DNA of 64,000 nucleotides from Chloroflexota bacterium. Its GTDB lineage: Bacteria > Chloroflexota > Dehalococcoidia > Tepidiformales > Tepidiformaceae. The stretch's first letter is position 1; each line of letters opens with the position of its first letter. Shown here one piece after another: positions 41,336-50,760 of the stretch. The notes under the pieces were generated by a model. That model searched no databases. It saw only the letters and a list, made by a program, of their open reading frames with translations, and was not told where the DNA came from. The translations under genes were made by a program, and so were the position numbers. The stretch is from NCBI GenBank assembly GCA_026705605.1, contig JAPPAK010000002.1, forward strand, positions 93,013 through 157,012, in the 5' to 3' direction.

Positions 41336-43291
41336 TTACAGCTCCCTGCCGAGGAACGCGCCAGTGTGAATCGCGTTGCGAATGCTGTTGCGACCCTGCG
41401 CGTCACCGACCTGGTGCACCTCGATGCCCTCGTCCTCGAGCTCGGTCGCGAGGTATCGGTTGGGCTCGTGGTGCGTTACCAGAATCACCGTGTTGGCAGG
41501 GATCGTCCGCACGCGGTCCGTGTGCAGGACGCCGATGTCGACCTCGCCCGGACGGATCTCCTGGAGGTAGTGCCCGCCGATCAGGTCGAAGTCCCCGGAC
41601 ATCAGCCGTTCGCGCGCCGCCCCCACCGTCACCGGCGGGTAGGGCAGGTTCTCGCCCAGGTCCTTCAGGCGCGAGACCAGCGTCACATGGACGCCCGCCT
41701 CCAGGAGCACGTCCGCCGCCGAGATCGCCTCGAACGACCCCGTGTCGTCGAAGACGAGCGCGGGCCCCTCGATGTTGACGGGGTCGCCGTACCCCAGCAG
41801 GTCTTGCGCGTTGTACACATGCGGCAGGTCGTGCCCGGGGAGCGTGACCGCCGGCGTCGCCACCTGGAACCCGTCCGCCCGCGGACTGGCCCCGGCCGCC
41901 AGCACGACGACGTCTGCGTCCGCCTCCATGACGGTCTCGATGTCCACCAGCGAGTTCAGGCGGACGTCGACCTGCAACCGCTTCAGTTCCTCGCCCAGCC
42001 AGTGGGTGATGGCGCCGACGTCGCCCCGCTTGGGAGCGCTCGCCGCGATGTTCACCTGGCCGCCCAGCTTCTGCGTCGCTTCGTGCAGCTGCACGTGGTG
42101 CCCCCGGATGGCGGCCGTCCGCGCGGCCTCCATGCCCGCGGGGCCGCCCCCGACGACGAACACGCGCCGCGGCTCCTCGGCCGGAACCTCGGGCTCCTGC
42201 GTCACCGTCGCCTCCTGGCCGGCGGCCACGTTGACGACGCAGCTCAGCCCTTGGCCGCTCATGAGCCGTCCAACGCACCCCATGTTCGTGCCGATACAGG
42301 GCCTGATGAGGTCCTCGTTCCCGTGCTGAGCCTTGTTCACCAGCTCCGGATCGGCGATTAGCGCCCGCACCATCGACACCATGTCCGCCTGACCCGATTC
42401 CACCAGGGCGTGGGCGTGGTCCACCGTCAGGATGCGGCCCACCACGATCGTCGGCTTCGTGATCACCGGGCGAATCGTCGCGTTCGGGGCCATTTCCACG
42501 CCCAGCGGGTCGTCCGTTGGCGCGATCAGCTTGTGGAAGCGCCAGTACGAGCCCATGTGCAGCGAGACGTAGTCGACGAGCGGATCCACGGTCTCGGCGA
42601 TCTGGCGGTTCAGATCGGCTGTGAGGCCACCGGGCACGTAGTCCTCGTTCGGGAGGCGCACCCCCACCGCGAAGTCGCTGTCCCCCACCTCCCCACGGAT
42701 CGCGTCGATCACCTCGAGCACGATGCGCATGCGGTTCTCGGGCGAGCCGCCGTACTCGTCGTCGCGCTGGTTGAGCGCCGGGGACAGGAACTCGTGCAGC
42801 AGGTAGCCGCTGGACGCGTGGATGTCGACGCCATCCAAGCCGGCGTCGCGGATGCGCCTGGCCGCACCGGCGAAGTGCTCGACAAGGTCGCCAATCTGCC
42901 CCTTGCTGATGGCCACGGGCACCACGGCCCCGCCCAGGAAGTTCGGGATCTCGCTCGCCGACCACGCTTCCGCCCCACCAACCATCTCCGCCTGCGAGGC
43001 GCCCGGGTGGTAGATCTGGTGAAACATCTTCATGCCGTGTTCATGCACGGCGTTCGCCAGCTTCGACAGGTACGGCTTGCAGTCGTCGGACCACACCGGA
43101 ATCGCCCCGGGAGCGTTCGGGTGGACGCTCGTCGCCGACACCGTCGACATGCCCACGCCGCCCTTCGCCCGCGCCACGTGGTAGGCGATGAAGTCGTCCC
43201 CGAAGAGCCCCGTGCCGTGCGGCGACCGCACGATGCGGTTCTTGATGGTGACCCCGCCGACGTCGATCGGCTCGAACAGCTTGTCGTACAT
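41336..43291 (-). CDS. Old-yellow-enzyme/2,4-dienoyl-CoA-reductase-type flavoprotein
   Basis: A 651-residue protein with an N-terminal FMN TIM-barrel (residues 1-330; HQIYHPG, SGYLLHEFLSPALNQRDDEYGG) and a C-terminal FAD/NAD(P) domain (GGGPAGMEAARTAA near 378). A four-cysteine [4Fe-4S] site normally joins them: C-x2-C-x3-C-x11-C. Here the positions are Cys332, Thr335, Cys339 and Cys351, so the second ligand is Thr; the codon is ACG. The cluster may be altered, three-ligand or lost. Relatives reduce dienoyl-CoA, trimethylamine or steroid and enone double bonds. It follows the P450 gene by 19 bases. Confidence 0.9.
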   Translation of the reverse strand: MYDKLFEPIDVGGVTIKNRIVRSPHGTGLFGDDFIAYHVARAKGGVGMSTVSATSVHPNAPGAIPVWSDDCKPYLSKLANAVHEHGMKMFHQIYHPGASQAEMVGGAEAWSASEIPNFLGGAVVPVAISKGQIGDLVEHFAGAARRIRDAGLDGVDIHASSGYLLHEFLSPALNQRDDEYGGSPENRMRIVLEVIDAIRGEVGDSDFAVGVRLPNEDYVPGGLTADLNRQIAETVDPLVDYVSLHMGSYWRFHKLIAPTDDPLGVEMAPNATIRPVITKPTIVVGRILTVDHAHALVESGQADMVSMVRALIADPELVNKAQHGNEDLIRPCIGTNMGCVGRLMSGQGLSCVVNVAAGQEATVTQEPEVPAEEPRRVFVVGGGPAGMEAARTAAIRGHHVQLHEATQKLGGQVNIAASAPKRGDVGAITHWLGEELKRLQVDVRLNSLVDIETVMEADADVVVLAAGASPRADGFQVATPAVTLPGHDLPHVYNAQDLLGYGDPVNIEGPALVFDDTGSFEAISAADVLLEAGVHVTLVSRLKDLGENLPYPPVTVGAARERLMSGDFDLIGGHYLQEIRPGEVDIGVLHTDRVRTIPANTVILVTHHEPNRYLATELEDEGIEVHQVGDAQGRNSIRNAIHTGAFLGREL

Positions 43292-43310
43292 GTCGCCCTC
43301 CCTCGGAGCA

Positions 43311-44543
43311 TTAGGCAGCAGTCAGTGTGTAGCGGATTGGCAGGCTCTTGATGCCGCTCACGAACGTGGCGGTCGAGGTCGTGACCTCGCCCGCGAGCTC
43401 GACCGACTCGAGCCGCGGCAGCAGGTGGCCGAAGAGCGTCGCCATCTCCAGTCGCGCAAGGTGAGCGCCGAGGCAGTAGTGGACGCCGTAGCCGAAGGCG
43501 ATTTGCCGCTCGGCAGCCTTCCTCGTGACATCGAACCGCAGCGGATCCTCGAACGCTCGCGGGTCCAGGTTGGCCGCGGCGTAGGACAGCATCAGCCACT
43601 CGCCCTTCGCGATCCGCTCTCCCGCAACCTCGGTGTCCTTCTGCGCGGTGCGCATGAAGTGCCGCACGGGCGAGGCGATGCGGATCAGTTCCTCGACGGC
43701 GTTCGGGATGAGCTCCGGCTTGCGCCGGAGGAGCGCCAACTGGTCGGGGTTCTCCGCGAGCAGACGCATGCCCTCCGCGATTGAGGCTGATGTCGTGTCG
43801 TGCCCGGCGGTGGCCACGATCAGGTAGTACCCCATCGTCTCCAGGATGGGCATGGGGGCGCCGTCGATTTGGCCGTTCGCGATCTGAGTCGCCAGGTCGT
43901 CGGTCGGGTTGGCCCGGCGGTTCGCGCTCAGCGTGGCGAAGTACTCGAAGAAGTCCCGCAGGACCGCCATCACGTCCTCCGGGTCGCGGTCCTTGGGGAC
44001 GAAGTCGGGATCGCTGGCGCCGAACATCTCCTGGGTCAGCTGCAGCATCCGGGGGTAGTCCTCTTCCGGCAGCCCGAGAATCGCGAGGATGACCTCAAGC
44101 GGGAAGGGCAACGCGACTTCCGTGTTGAAGTCGATCTCGCCCCCGCCCGCCTCCAGCGTCGCGAGCGCCTTGCGGCTCAACTCGTCCAGTCGAGGCTGAA
44201 GCTGGCGCACGCTGCCCGGCTTGAACCAGTCGTTCGTGAGCATGCGGTACTTCCGGTGCTCCGGGTCGTCCATGTGGATGAGCGTCTTCGCCCGCGGTCC
44301 TCCCTGCGCCCGCATCGCGATGATCGCGTCGTGGGTCAGGATCGGTTCCGGGCCGTTCGTGAAGAGTTCGTGTTGCGCTTCGATCTCGAGGATCTCGTCC
44401 CTGCCGATGACCACCCGGAAGGGGCCGAAGCCCTCGACTTCGATCGGGTGGAACACTCCCCTGGCGTGAAGCGCGAGCGCCTCCTCCCGCCAGGATGTCA
44501 TGTCGCCGAACCGCTTTGGGTTGCTGAACAGGTCAGTCGTCAC
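43311..44543 (-). CDS. Cytochrome P450
   Basis: A 410-residue soluble bacterial P450. The I-helix motif ATAGHDTTS, the ExxR (EELIR) of the K helix and the heme loop FGYGVHYCLGAHLAR with Cys357 are all present. It needs a ferredoxin and reductase, none of which is in this operon; the Rieske and other redox genes elsewhere in the window are not obvious donors. As first gene of the block it may start the oxidation of the pathway substrate. The GTG start is supported by a GGGAGGG ribosome-binding site, and a TAGACT box lies 21 bases before it. Confidence 0.95.
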   Translation of the reverse strand: MTTDLFSNPKRFGDMTSWREEALALHARGVFHPIEVEGFGPFRVVIGRDEILEIEAQHELFTNGPEPILTHDAIIAMRAQGGPRAKTLIHMDDPEHRKYRMLTNDWFKPGSVRQLQPRLDELSRKALATLEAGGGEIDFNTEVALPFPLEVILAILGLPEEDYPRMLQLTQEMFGASDPDFVPKDRDPEDVMAVLRDFFEYFATLSANRRANPTDDLATQIANGQIDGAPMPILETMGYYLIVATAGHDTTSASIAEGMRLLAENPDQLALLRRKPELIPNAVEELIRIASPVRHFMRTAQKDTEVAGERIAKGEWLMLSYAAANLDPRAFEDPLRFDVTRKAAERQIAFGYGVHYCLGAHLARLEMATLFGHLLPRLESVELAGEVTTSTATFVSGIKSLPIRYTLTAA

Positions 44544-44564
44544 GTGCCCTCCCGGAGTGGGCGC

Positions 44565-44570
44565 AGTCTA
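44565..44570 (-). promoter_or_regulatory. Putative -10 element TAGACT of P450 operon
   Basis: TAGACT on the minus strand lies 21 bases upstream of the P450 GTG, in the 142-base gap shared with the divergent alcohol dehydrogenase gene. Confidence 0.45.
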
Positions 44571-44685
44571 CTGGCTGAGGCCCCCGGCGGGTGGCCTGGC
44601 AGGACGCCTCCGCGACCACATGGCTCCCACAAAGGACTAGGCTTACCGCCTACCCCGACCGAGTGTGACCCGAGGAGGTTCCGAC

Positions 44686-45729
44686 ATGCAGGCAATGGTG
44701 TTGCGGGGAACCACGCTGACCGTGGAGGAATGGCCCCAGCCCACCCCCGGCTCCGGAGAGTTGCTCGTTCGCGTGTTGGCGGCCGGGATATGCGCCTCCG
44801 ACGTTCACGCCGCCGCTCACCTCGAGTCCATCATCGAGGAGACGGGACACACCTCCTGGTACGAGCTGGCCGACCTCGACAAGGGCATGGTGATGGGGCA
44901 TGAGTTCGTGGCCGAGGTCGTCGAGGCCGGCCCCGACGTTTCCGGCTGGTCCCCCGGGGACCGCGTCGTGAAAGCCCCCGCCGGCGAGACCGACCGCCCC
45001 CTTCCCCCGCGCATGGCGAGCGCCTACAGCTCGGAGCTGAACGGCGCCTTCGCCGACTACATGGTGCTCTGGGAGCCGACCCTCCTCCCCGTCCCCGATA
45101 ACGTCAGCGTCGAGGTGGCGGCCACCACCGAGCCCTGCTCCGTCGCTCGCCACGCGACCCACGAGGCCAAGGCGGAGGCAGGGGATCGGGTCCTCATCAT
45201 GGGCGCCGGCCCGATCGGGCTCATGGCCCTCATGTGGCTGAAGCACGACGGCGTGGAGCTCGTAGGCGTCAGCGATCCCGTGGCCCTCCGGCGCGACCTC
45301 GCGGCTTCACTCGGCGCCGATGTCGTCCTCGATCCCTCCGACGCCGGATTCGACGCCGACCTCGAAGCGGGGCTCGACGGGGGACCGGACGTCGTCATCG
45401 ACTGCGTGGGGATTCCGGGCATCATTCGGCAGGCGATGGACGCGGTGAAGCCCCGCGGGCGGATCATCGTCGTCGGCGTCTGCATGGAAGAGGACCTCTT
45501 CATGCCCGTCGTCGGCATCAACAAGGCCCTCACCATCAAGTTCTCGGTGGCCTATACCCGCGAAGACTTCCAGGAGACGCTCGCAGCCTTCGGCAGTGGC
45601 TCCATCGATACCACGCCGCTCGTCACCCGGACCGTGGACCTCGGGGAACTGCCCGAGGAGATTGCCCGTATTTCCCTAGGCGATCAGCTCAACTGCAAGG
45701 TGCTCGTCGACACCGGCGGCAGCGCCTGA
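44686..45729 (+). CDS. Zinc-type alcohol dehydrogenase (MDR family)
   Basis: A 347-residue medium-chain dehydrogenase. Cys36 (GICASDVH), His72-Glu73 (GHEF) and the Glu/Cys region EPCSVARH match the catalytic zinc site, and GAGPIGLMAL binds the NAD(P) cofactor. The structural-zinc cysteine lobe of classical horse-liver-type enzymes is absent. The ATG at 44686 has GGAGG upstream. It is followed 12 bases later by an epoxide hydrolase gene, so the two probably act in one pathway of alcohol and epoxide conversion, perhaps linked to the divergent P450 operon. Confidence 0.9.
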   Translation: MQAMVLRGTTLTVEEWPQPTPGSGELLVRVLAAGICASDVHAAAHLESIIEETGHTSWYELADLDKGMVMGHEFVAEVVEAGPDVSGWSPGDRVVKAPAGETDRPLPPRMASAYSSELNGAFADYMVLWEPTLLPVPDNVSVEVAATTEPCSVARHATHEAKAEAGDRVLIMGAGPIGLMALMWLKHDGVELVGVSDPVALRRDLAASLGADVVLDPSDAGFDADLEAGLDGGPDVVIDCVGIPGIIRQAMDAVKPRGRIIVVGVCMEEDLFMPVVGINKALTIKFSVAYTREDFQETLAAFGSGSIDTTPLVTRTVDLGELPEEIARISLGDQLNCKVLVDTGGSA

Positions 45730-45741
45730 GAGGAGCACGAA

Positions 45742-46968
45742 ATGCCGCCTGAGCCGTTCACCGTTGCGATCCCGGATGATGCGCTGGAGGACCTCCAGGC
45801 CCGACTGCGGCGTATCCGTTGGCCCGCCGACTTCAACAACGAGGACTGGCGCTACGGCGTGCCCCGCTCCTACCTGGAGTCGTTCGTGGAGTCGTGGAAG
45901 GAGTACGACTGGCGCGAGACCGAGGCGGAGATCAACAGCTTCGGCAATTACCGCGTCACCCTCGACGACGTCCCCATCCACTTCATGTACGAGCGTGGGA
46001 AGGGGCCGAATCCGCTCCCCATCATCCTCACCCACGGCTGGCCCTGGAGCTTCTGGGACTGGAAGGAGGCGACGCGCAGGCTTACCGACCCCGCCGCCTT
46101 CGGCGGGGACCCGGCCGACTCCTTCGACGTCATCGCCCCCTCCCTGCCCGGCTTCGGCTTCTCCACGCCCCTCACCGTCGATGGCGTCCAGACCCAGTGG
46201 ACCGCCGACCTCTGGGCGACGCTCATGTCGGATGTGCTCGGCTACGACCGCTTCGCCGCGGCGGGGGGCGACTTCGGCGCCGGAATCAGCGCCCAGCTGG
46301 GCCACAAGTACGGAGACCGCGTCGTTGGCATCCACGTCAGCATCGCCCCGATGCTGGGTGGGGCGGGAGGGTCCGGAACCGGGACCCTGGAGCCGGGCAG
46401 CCTCCTCGGCCTGCGCCGGACCCTGGACGGCCCCACATCACGCCTCAGCCGGGACGACTTCGAGCCCGACGAGCAATGGTGCTGGGACATGATGGACGAC
46501 CGTTGGACCACTGCCCTCGCTCATGTCGCCGTCCACATCACCGATCCGCAGACGTTCGCTTATGCGCTGCACGACTCCCCCGTCGGCCTCGCCGCCTGGC
46601 TCATCGAGAAGCGCTACAACTGGAGCGACAACCGCGGTGGTCCCGACCAGGTGCCTTCGCGGAAGTTCTTGCTCGATCTCGTCAGCATCTACTGGTTCAC
46701 CGAGAGCTACGTCACGTCGGCCCGCTGGTACTGGCACGTCTTCCGCACCCCCTGGGACCGCGCCCACGAGCGTACGCCCGCCATCGAAGTGCCGGTCGGA
46801 GTTCCCGGCTTCCCGCGCGAGATGGTGTTCGCCCCCCGCAAGATGGTCGAGGCGAACAACAACCTCACGCACTGGGGCAAGCAGGAGCGGGGCGGCCACT
46901 TCCCCGCCGCCGAGGAGCCCGACCTCTTCGTCCAGGACCTCGTCGAGTTCTTCCGCCCCCTGCGGTAA
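45742..46968 (+). CDS. Epoxide hydrolase (EHN-type alpha/beta hydrolase)
   Basis: A 408-residue epoxide hydrolase. An N-terminal EHN domain (FTVAIPDDALEDLQARL, WPADFNN) is followed by an alpha/beta fold with the oxyanion loop THGWPWSFWDW (98-107), nucleophile Asp177 (GGDFGAG) and His386 (GGHFPAAEEPD). It is the type with a microsomal-EH-like N-terminus but no membrane anchor. It opens epoxides to diols, which could be products of the P450 next door. It converges on the amidase gene with nine bases between stops. Confidence 0.93.
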   Translation: MPPEPFTVAIPDDALEDLQARLRRIRWPADFNNEDWRYGVPRSYLESFVESWKEYDWRETEAEINSFGNYRVTLDDVPIHFMYERGKGPNPLPIILTHGWPWSFWDWKEATRRLTDPAAFGGDPADSFDVIAPSLPGFGFSTPLTVDGVQTQWTADLWATLMSDVLGYDRFAAAGGDFGAGISAQLGHKYGDRVVGIHVSIAPMLGGAGGSGTGTLEPGSLLGLRRTLDGPTSRLSRDDFEPDEQWCWDMMDDRWTTALAHVAVHITDPQTFAYALHDSPVGLAAWLIEKRYNWSDNRGGPDQVPSRKFLLDLVSIYWFTESYVTSARWYWHVFRTPWDRAHERTPAIEVPVGVPGFPREMVFAPRKMVEANNNLTHWGKQERGGHFPAAEEPDLFVQDLVEFFRPLR

Positions 46969-46977
46969 GGGGCGGCG

Positions 46978-48387
46978 CTAGCCGACGACGACCGGCTCGA
47001 CGGCCCTGAGCAGCCAGCGCGCGATCGCCGTCATCGCGGCATCCTCGTGCGGCTGGCCGAAGACTTGCACCCCGACAGGCATGCCGCCAACGCTCATCAG
47101 CGGCATCCCGACAGCCGGGGCGAAGAGCATCGAGCTCGGGAAGTTGAACACCGGATCGCCGGTCGGGCGCGGCGCCAGTGGCTGGCCCGGCTCGTCGCCG
47201 AGCCACACGTGCGCCGGCCCCGGACACGAGAGCGTGATGATGGCGTCGGCGGACCCGGCCACCGCCGTGTGCGCTTCCTGGGCCACCTCGCGAGCGAACA
47301 GCAGCGCCTGGTAGTCGTCCACCGTCATCGCCTCCGCCGCCTCAAGCACCGCCTTCGCCCGCTCGCTGACCCCGTCCGGGTGCTGGTCGACGAGGTTCCG
47401 CGTCACCCAGCGGTTCTCCCAGCCCGTGATCGCGTTGCACACCTCGCGCGCGTTGCCGATGGCCCCCTCCAGCGTTTCGACCAGGGGGTCGTCTCGCCGG
47501 TGTAGCAGCTCGATGCCAAGCCCCCGTAACTGGTCGAGGACCGCCGCAAAGCCCTCCTTGCTGGCGCTGTCCAGCTCGTCCCAGCCCTGCGTCTCCAGGA
47601 AGATCAGCCGCCCCGGCTTGACCGGCTTGGGTGTCGTCGAAGGGCCTTCCAGCCCCCGCGAACCCCGGTCGCCTCCCGCACGCCGCGCAATCTCGATCGC
47701 GACCTGCCACATGTCCTCGATGCACCCGGCATGCACGCCGTGCGTGCTCATGCTGGTCACCTGCCGCTCGCCGCGGTTGATGCCGCCCTGCGTCGGCTTG
47801 AGCGCGATGTTTCCGCAGTAGCCGGCCGGCCGGATGATCGAGCCGCCCACCTGCGTGCCCAGCCCCGCCGGGAGCATGCGCGCCGCCACCGCCGCCGCCG
47901 TACCGGACGAGGAGCCGCCGGGCGAGCGCCGCGCGTCGAACGGGTTCGTCGTGGGTCCGGGGTGCGAGCCCCCGAGCTCGGCCGTGACCGTCTTCCCGAG
48001 GATCACGGCGCCTGCCTGCCGCAGCGCCCAGACGGCGGCGTTGTCCCGCCTCGGGAAGTTCCCGCGGAACGCCTCGCAGCCGTATTCGGTCGGCATGTCC
48101 TTCGTCTCGAGCAGGTCCTTGATGCCCACCGGCATGCCGTCGATGACGGAGAGCGGCTCGCCCGCCGCCCAGCGCGCGCTGCTCGCGTCCGCGGCAGCCC
48201 GTGCCAGGTCCCGGTTCAGGTGGGCGAACGCCTGCACTACCGGCTCGCGCTCCGCGATGGTCGTGAGGCAGCGCTCAAGGAAGTCGCGCGGGGTGTCGTC
48301 GCCCGTCCGGAACCGGCGCGCGGCATCGTGAAACGTCAGGGGCGCGTACGTTCGCGGGTCGTAGCCCGTCGCCGTGGCCTGCGTCAT
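46978..48387 (-). CDS. Amidase-signature enzyme
   Basis: A 469-residue amidase of the GatA/FAAH signature family. The Ser-cisSer-Lys triad is visible: Lys90 (VGIKDLLE), Ser160 in PGGSSSGTAAAVAA, and Ser183 in GTQVGGSIIRPAGYCG. It hydrolyses carboxamides; substrates range from indole acetamide to fatty amides and this one is not identifiable. GatA of the tRNA amidotransferase is unlikely as no gatB/gatC neighbours. The ATG at 48387 has a GGGGAG ribosome-binding site; an in-frame GTG just before it is an alternative. A TAGGGT box lies about 20 bases upstream. Confidence 0.9.
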   Translation of the reverse strand: MTQATATGYDPRTYAPLTFHDAARRFRTGDDTPRDFLERCLTTIAEREPVVQAFAHLNRDLARAAADASSARWAAGEPLSVIDGMPVGIKDLLETKDMPTEYGCEAFRGNFPRRDNAAVWALRQAGAVILGKTVTAELGGSHPGPTTNPFDARRSPGGSSSGTAAAVAARMLPAGLGTQVGGSIIRPAGYCGNIALKPTQGGINRGERQVTSMSTHGVHAGCIEDMWQVAIEIARRAGGDRGSRGLEGPSTTPKPVKPGRLIFLETQGWDELDSASKEGFAAVLDQLRGLGIELLHRRDDPLVETLEGAIGNAREVCNAITGWENRWVTRNLVDQHPDGVSERAKAVLEAAEAMTVDDYQALLFAREVAQEAHTAVAGSADAIITLSCPGPAHVWLGDEPGQPLAPRPTGDPVFNFPSSMLFAPAVGMPLMSVGGMPVGVQVFGQPHEDAAMTAIARWLLRAVEPVVVG

Positions 48388-48478
48388 CACGAATCTCCCC
48401 TGCCCGCACCCTAGCCCCGCCGCCGGGACGTGCCAAGCACCACCGCGTCGGCGCGAGACACACGGCGAGCCCGCGGGG

Positions 48479-48484
48479 TATCTT
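48479..48484 (+). promoter_or_regulatory. Putative -10 element TATCTT before class III aminotransferase
   Basis: TATCTT lies 22 bases before the ATG at 48507, in the gap shared with the divergent amidase gene. A TAGGGT on the minus strand (48408-48413) could be the divergent counterpart. Confidence 0.35.
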
Positions 48485-48506
48485 CCCACCGAGCCGATAT
48501 CTCGGG

Positions 48507-49817
48507 ATGGAGCCGTGCGTGGGCCGCCACGCTGACCTGTTGGCGCGACATCGGGGCGTGATGCCCTCTTGGATGACCCTCTACTACGACGACCCCATCG
48601 CGCTCGTCGATGGAGAGGGACGGCACGTCGTCGATGCCGAGGGCAACCGCTACCTGGACTTCTTCGGCGGCATTCTCACCACCATGACCGGCTACCGCGT
48701 CCCGCAGGTCGTCGCGGCCATCCAGGATCAGGCGGCCCGCATGCTCCACACGAGCACGCTCTACCTCATCGAGCCGCAGATTGAGCTGGCGGAGCGCATC
48801 GCCGAGCTTTCCGGCATCCCCGACGCCAAGGTCTTCTTCACCAACTCGGGCAGCGAGGCCAACGATGCCGCCCTCATGATGGCGACCCAGTTTCGTTCGT
48901 CCGACCAGATTCTCGCGCTGCGGAACAGCTACCACGGCAAGTCCCACTCGACCGTCGCTGTCACCGGCAACGCCTCCTGGTCGGCGACCGCGCTGAGCCC
49001 GTTCAACGTTACCTACGTGCACAGCGGCTACCGCCTGCGGTCGCCCTTCGGCGGCCTCCCGGAGGACGAGTTCGTGGGGGCGTGTGTCGACGACCTCCGT
49101 GACCTCCTTGCCGTCGCCACGGCAGGCGACGTGGCGGCGATGATTGCCGAGCCCATCCAGGGCGTCGGTGGCTTCGTCGTTCCCCCCGACGGGTACTTCG
49201 CCGCCCTCAAGCAGGCGCTGGACGAGCACGGCATCCTCTTCATCGCCGACGAGGTGCAGACCGGCTGGGGCCGCACGGGCGACCACTTCTGGGGCCACCA
49301 GGCGCACGGGATCGTCCCCGACCTCCTCACCTTTGCGAAGGGGCTCGGCAACGGCGTCGCCATCGCTGGCGTCGTTGGTCGCGCGGACGTCGTCGATTGC
49401 CTGCCGGCCAACTCGCTCTCCACGTTCGGAGGCAACCCGCTCGCTGCGACGGCGGCCCTCGCGAACCTGGAGGTGCTCTTCGAGCAGGACCTCCAGGAGA
49501 ACGCGCGCGCGCAGGGTCAGGTGCTCCGGGATGGGCTTCAGCGCCTTGCCGAAGATGTCCCCGAGATCGCTGAGGTTCGGGGCAAGGGCCTGATGATCGG
49601 GGTCGAGTTCGCCGCTCCCGGCTCGCTCGATCCCCTTCCCCAGGTAGCCGACGGCGCCCTCCAGGCGGCCCGGGCCGAGGGCCTGCTGGTCGGAAAGGGT
49701 GGGCTCCACCGCAACGTGCTCCGCATCGCACCGCCCCTCTCGATCACCGCCGCCGAAGTCGCCGAAGGCCTGGCCATGCTCGATCGGGCTATCCGCTCCG
49801 CGACGCACCCGGAGTAG
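48507..49817 (+). CDS. Class III pyridoxal-phosphate aminotransferase
   Basis: A 436-residue class III aminotransferase. The PLP lysine is Lys278 (LLTFAKGLGNG), with Asp248 in FIADEVQTGWGRTG and the phosphate-binding FFTNSGSEANDAA at 110-122. The sequence resembles AGXT2/alanine-glyoxylate and 4-aminobutyrate-type enzymes. The amino donor and acceptor cannot be deduced. It is monocistronic on the plus strand, divergent from the amidase and convergent with the acyltransferase gene. Confidence 0.93.
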   Translation: MEPCVGRHADLLARHRGVMPSWMTLYYDDPIALVDGEGRHVVDAEGNRYLDFFGGILTTMTGYRVPQVVAAIQDQAARMLHTSTLYLIEPQIELAERIAELSGIPDAKVFFTNSGSEANDAALMMATQFRSSDQILALRNSYHGKSHSTVAVTGNASWSATALSPFNVTYVHSGYRLRSPFGGLPEDEFVGACVDDLRDLLAVATAGDVAAMIAEPIQGVGGFVVPPDGYFAALKQALDEHGILFIADEVQTGWGRTGDHFWGHQAHGIVPDLLTFAKGLGNGVAIAGVVGRADVVDCLPANSLSTFGGNPLAATAALANLEVLFEQDLQENARAQGQVLRDGLQRLAEDVPEIAEVRGKGLMIGVEFAAPGSLDPLPQVADGALQAARAEGLLVGKGGLHRNVLRIAPPLSITAAEVAEGLAMLDRAIRSATHPE

Positions 49818-49845
49818 CCCACGCAGCAGGCGTCCCTTGCAGGGT

Positions 49846-50760
49846 TCAGGGCGGGGTGTGGGCGCCCACGGCGTCACGACGGTGGCTCGCGACCCGGCGG
49901 GCGAGGTCCGGGAAGTCGGGATGGATCTCGTAGCGGTAGTCGTCCCAGTAGCCGTCGCGGCTCGGGTCGAAGTGGCGAGGGGGCGTCTTGCTGGCCAGCG
50001 CGAACCGCTTCATGTCCCGCTCGACGGCCGATTGCCGGGCGACGGCTTCCTCCGGGGGAACCGGAGGAAGCACCAAGACGCTCATCGCCTGGTTGGCCCG
50101 CAGAGTCGGAGTGAAGGGATGCTCCCAGACACGGTGGCCTCCCGTGACGACCACCGGAAGAAGCGGGCGGCCGAGGCGCCGCGCGAGGTTGAACGCTCCC
50201 GGCTGGAACGCGAGCTCGATGCCGAGGATGGAACCCTGCGGGAAGAGAAGAACGCTGTCCCCCTCATTGATGGCCACTCGGGCTTCGCGATGCAGTGTCC
50301 GGGCGCTCTGGAGCGGGCGCTCTGGCTGGACGAGGAGGTGTCGCCCCCGTGAGAGCTGGGCACCGAGAACCGGGAAGGTGGCCAACTCGTCCCGGGCGAC
50401 GGCGGTGAGCGAGAGGGGAAGCCGCAGGAGGGCGAGGCTGTCGGCGAAGCCTTCGTGCAGCGAGGCGACCACGTACCGCTCACCCGGCTGGATGTGTTCC
50501 AGACCGCTGACGTCGATGCGCAGACAGATGAGACGGGCGGCGAGCCGCGCCCACCAGCGCTCGGCTGCCCGGCAGTGGCCCCGCTCGGGCAGCAGTGCCG
50601 CCAGTGTGAGGAGGAGCCGTGCCGGGCCGAGCAGAATGAGCGCGGCCACCCATGCCCGTACCCACTCGCGGGTGGACTCGACACGGAAGTAGCCGCGGAG
50701 GAGCGTTCGCGGAGCCCCTGCGACAGGTGTCGTGGCGCGGCCAACCGCCTCAGCCGTCAT
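49846..50760 (-). CDS. PlsC-type acyltransferase
   Basis: A 304-residue protein of the 1-acyl-glycerol-3-phosphate acyltransferase superfamily. The catalytic HX4D is His102-EGFA-Asp107, and the acyl-acceptor-binding motif FPQGS lies at about 173-177. A hydrophobic segment near residues 36-58 may anchor it to the membrane. It transfers acyl groups to a phospholipid or other acceptor. I chose the ATG at 50760, which overlaps the thioredoxin-like gene by 11 bases; a longer reading frame upstream lies inside that gene. Confidence 0.87.
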   Translation of the reverse strand: MTAEAVGRATTPVAGAPRTLLRGYFRVESTREWVRAWVAALILLGPARLLLTLAALLPERGHCRAAERWWARLAARLICLRIDVSGLEHIQPGERYVVASLHEGFADSLALLRLPLSLTAVARDELATFPVLGAQLSRGRHLLVQPERPLQSARTLHREARVAINEGDSVLLFPQGSILGIELAFQPGAFNLARRLGRPLLPVVVTGGHRVWEHPFTPTLRANQAMSVLVLPPVPPEEAVARQSAVERDMKRFALASKTPPRHFDPSRDGYWDDYRYEIHPDFPDLARRVASHRRDAVGAHTPP

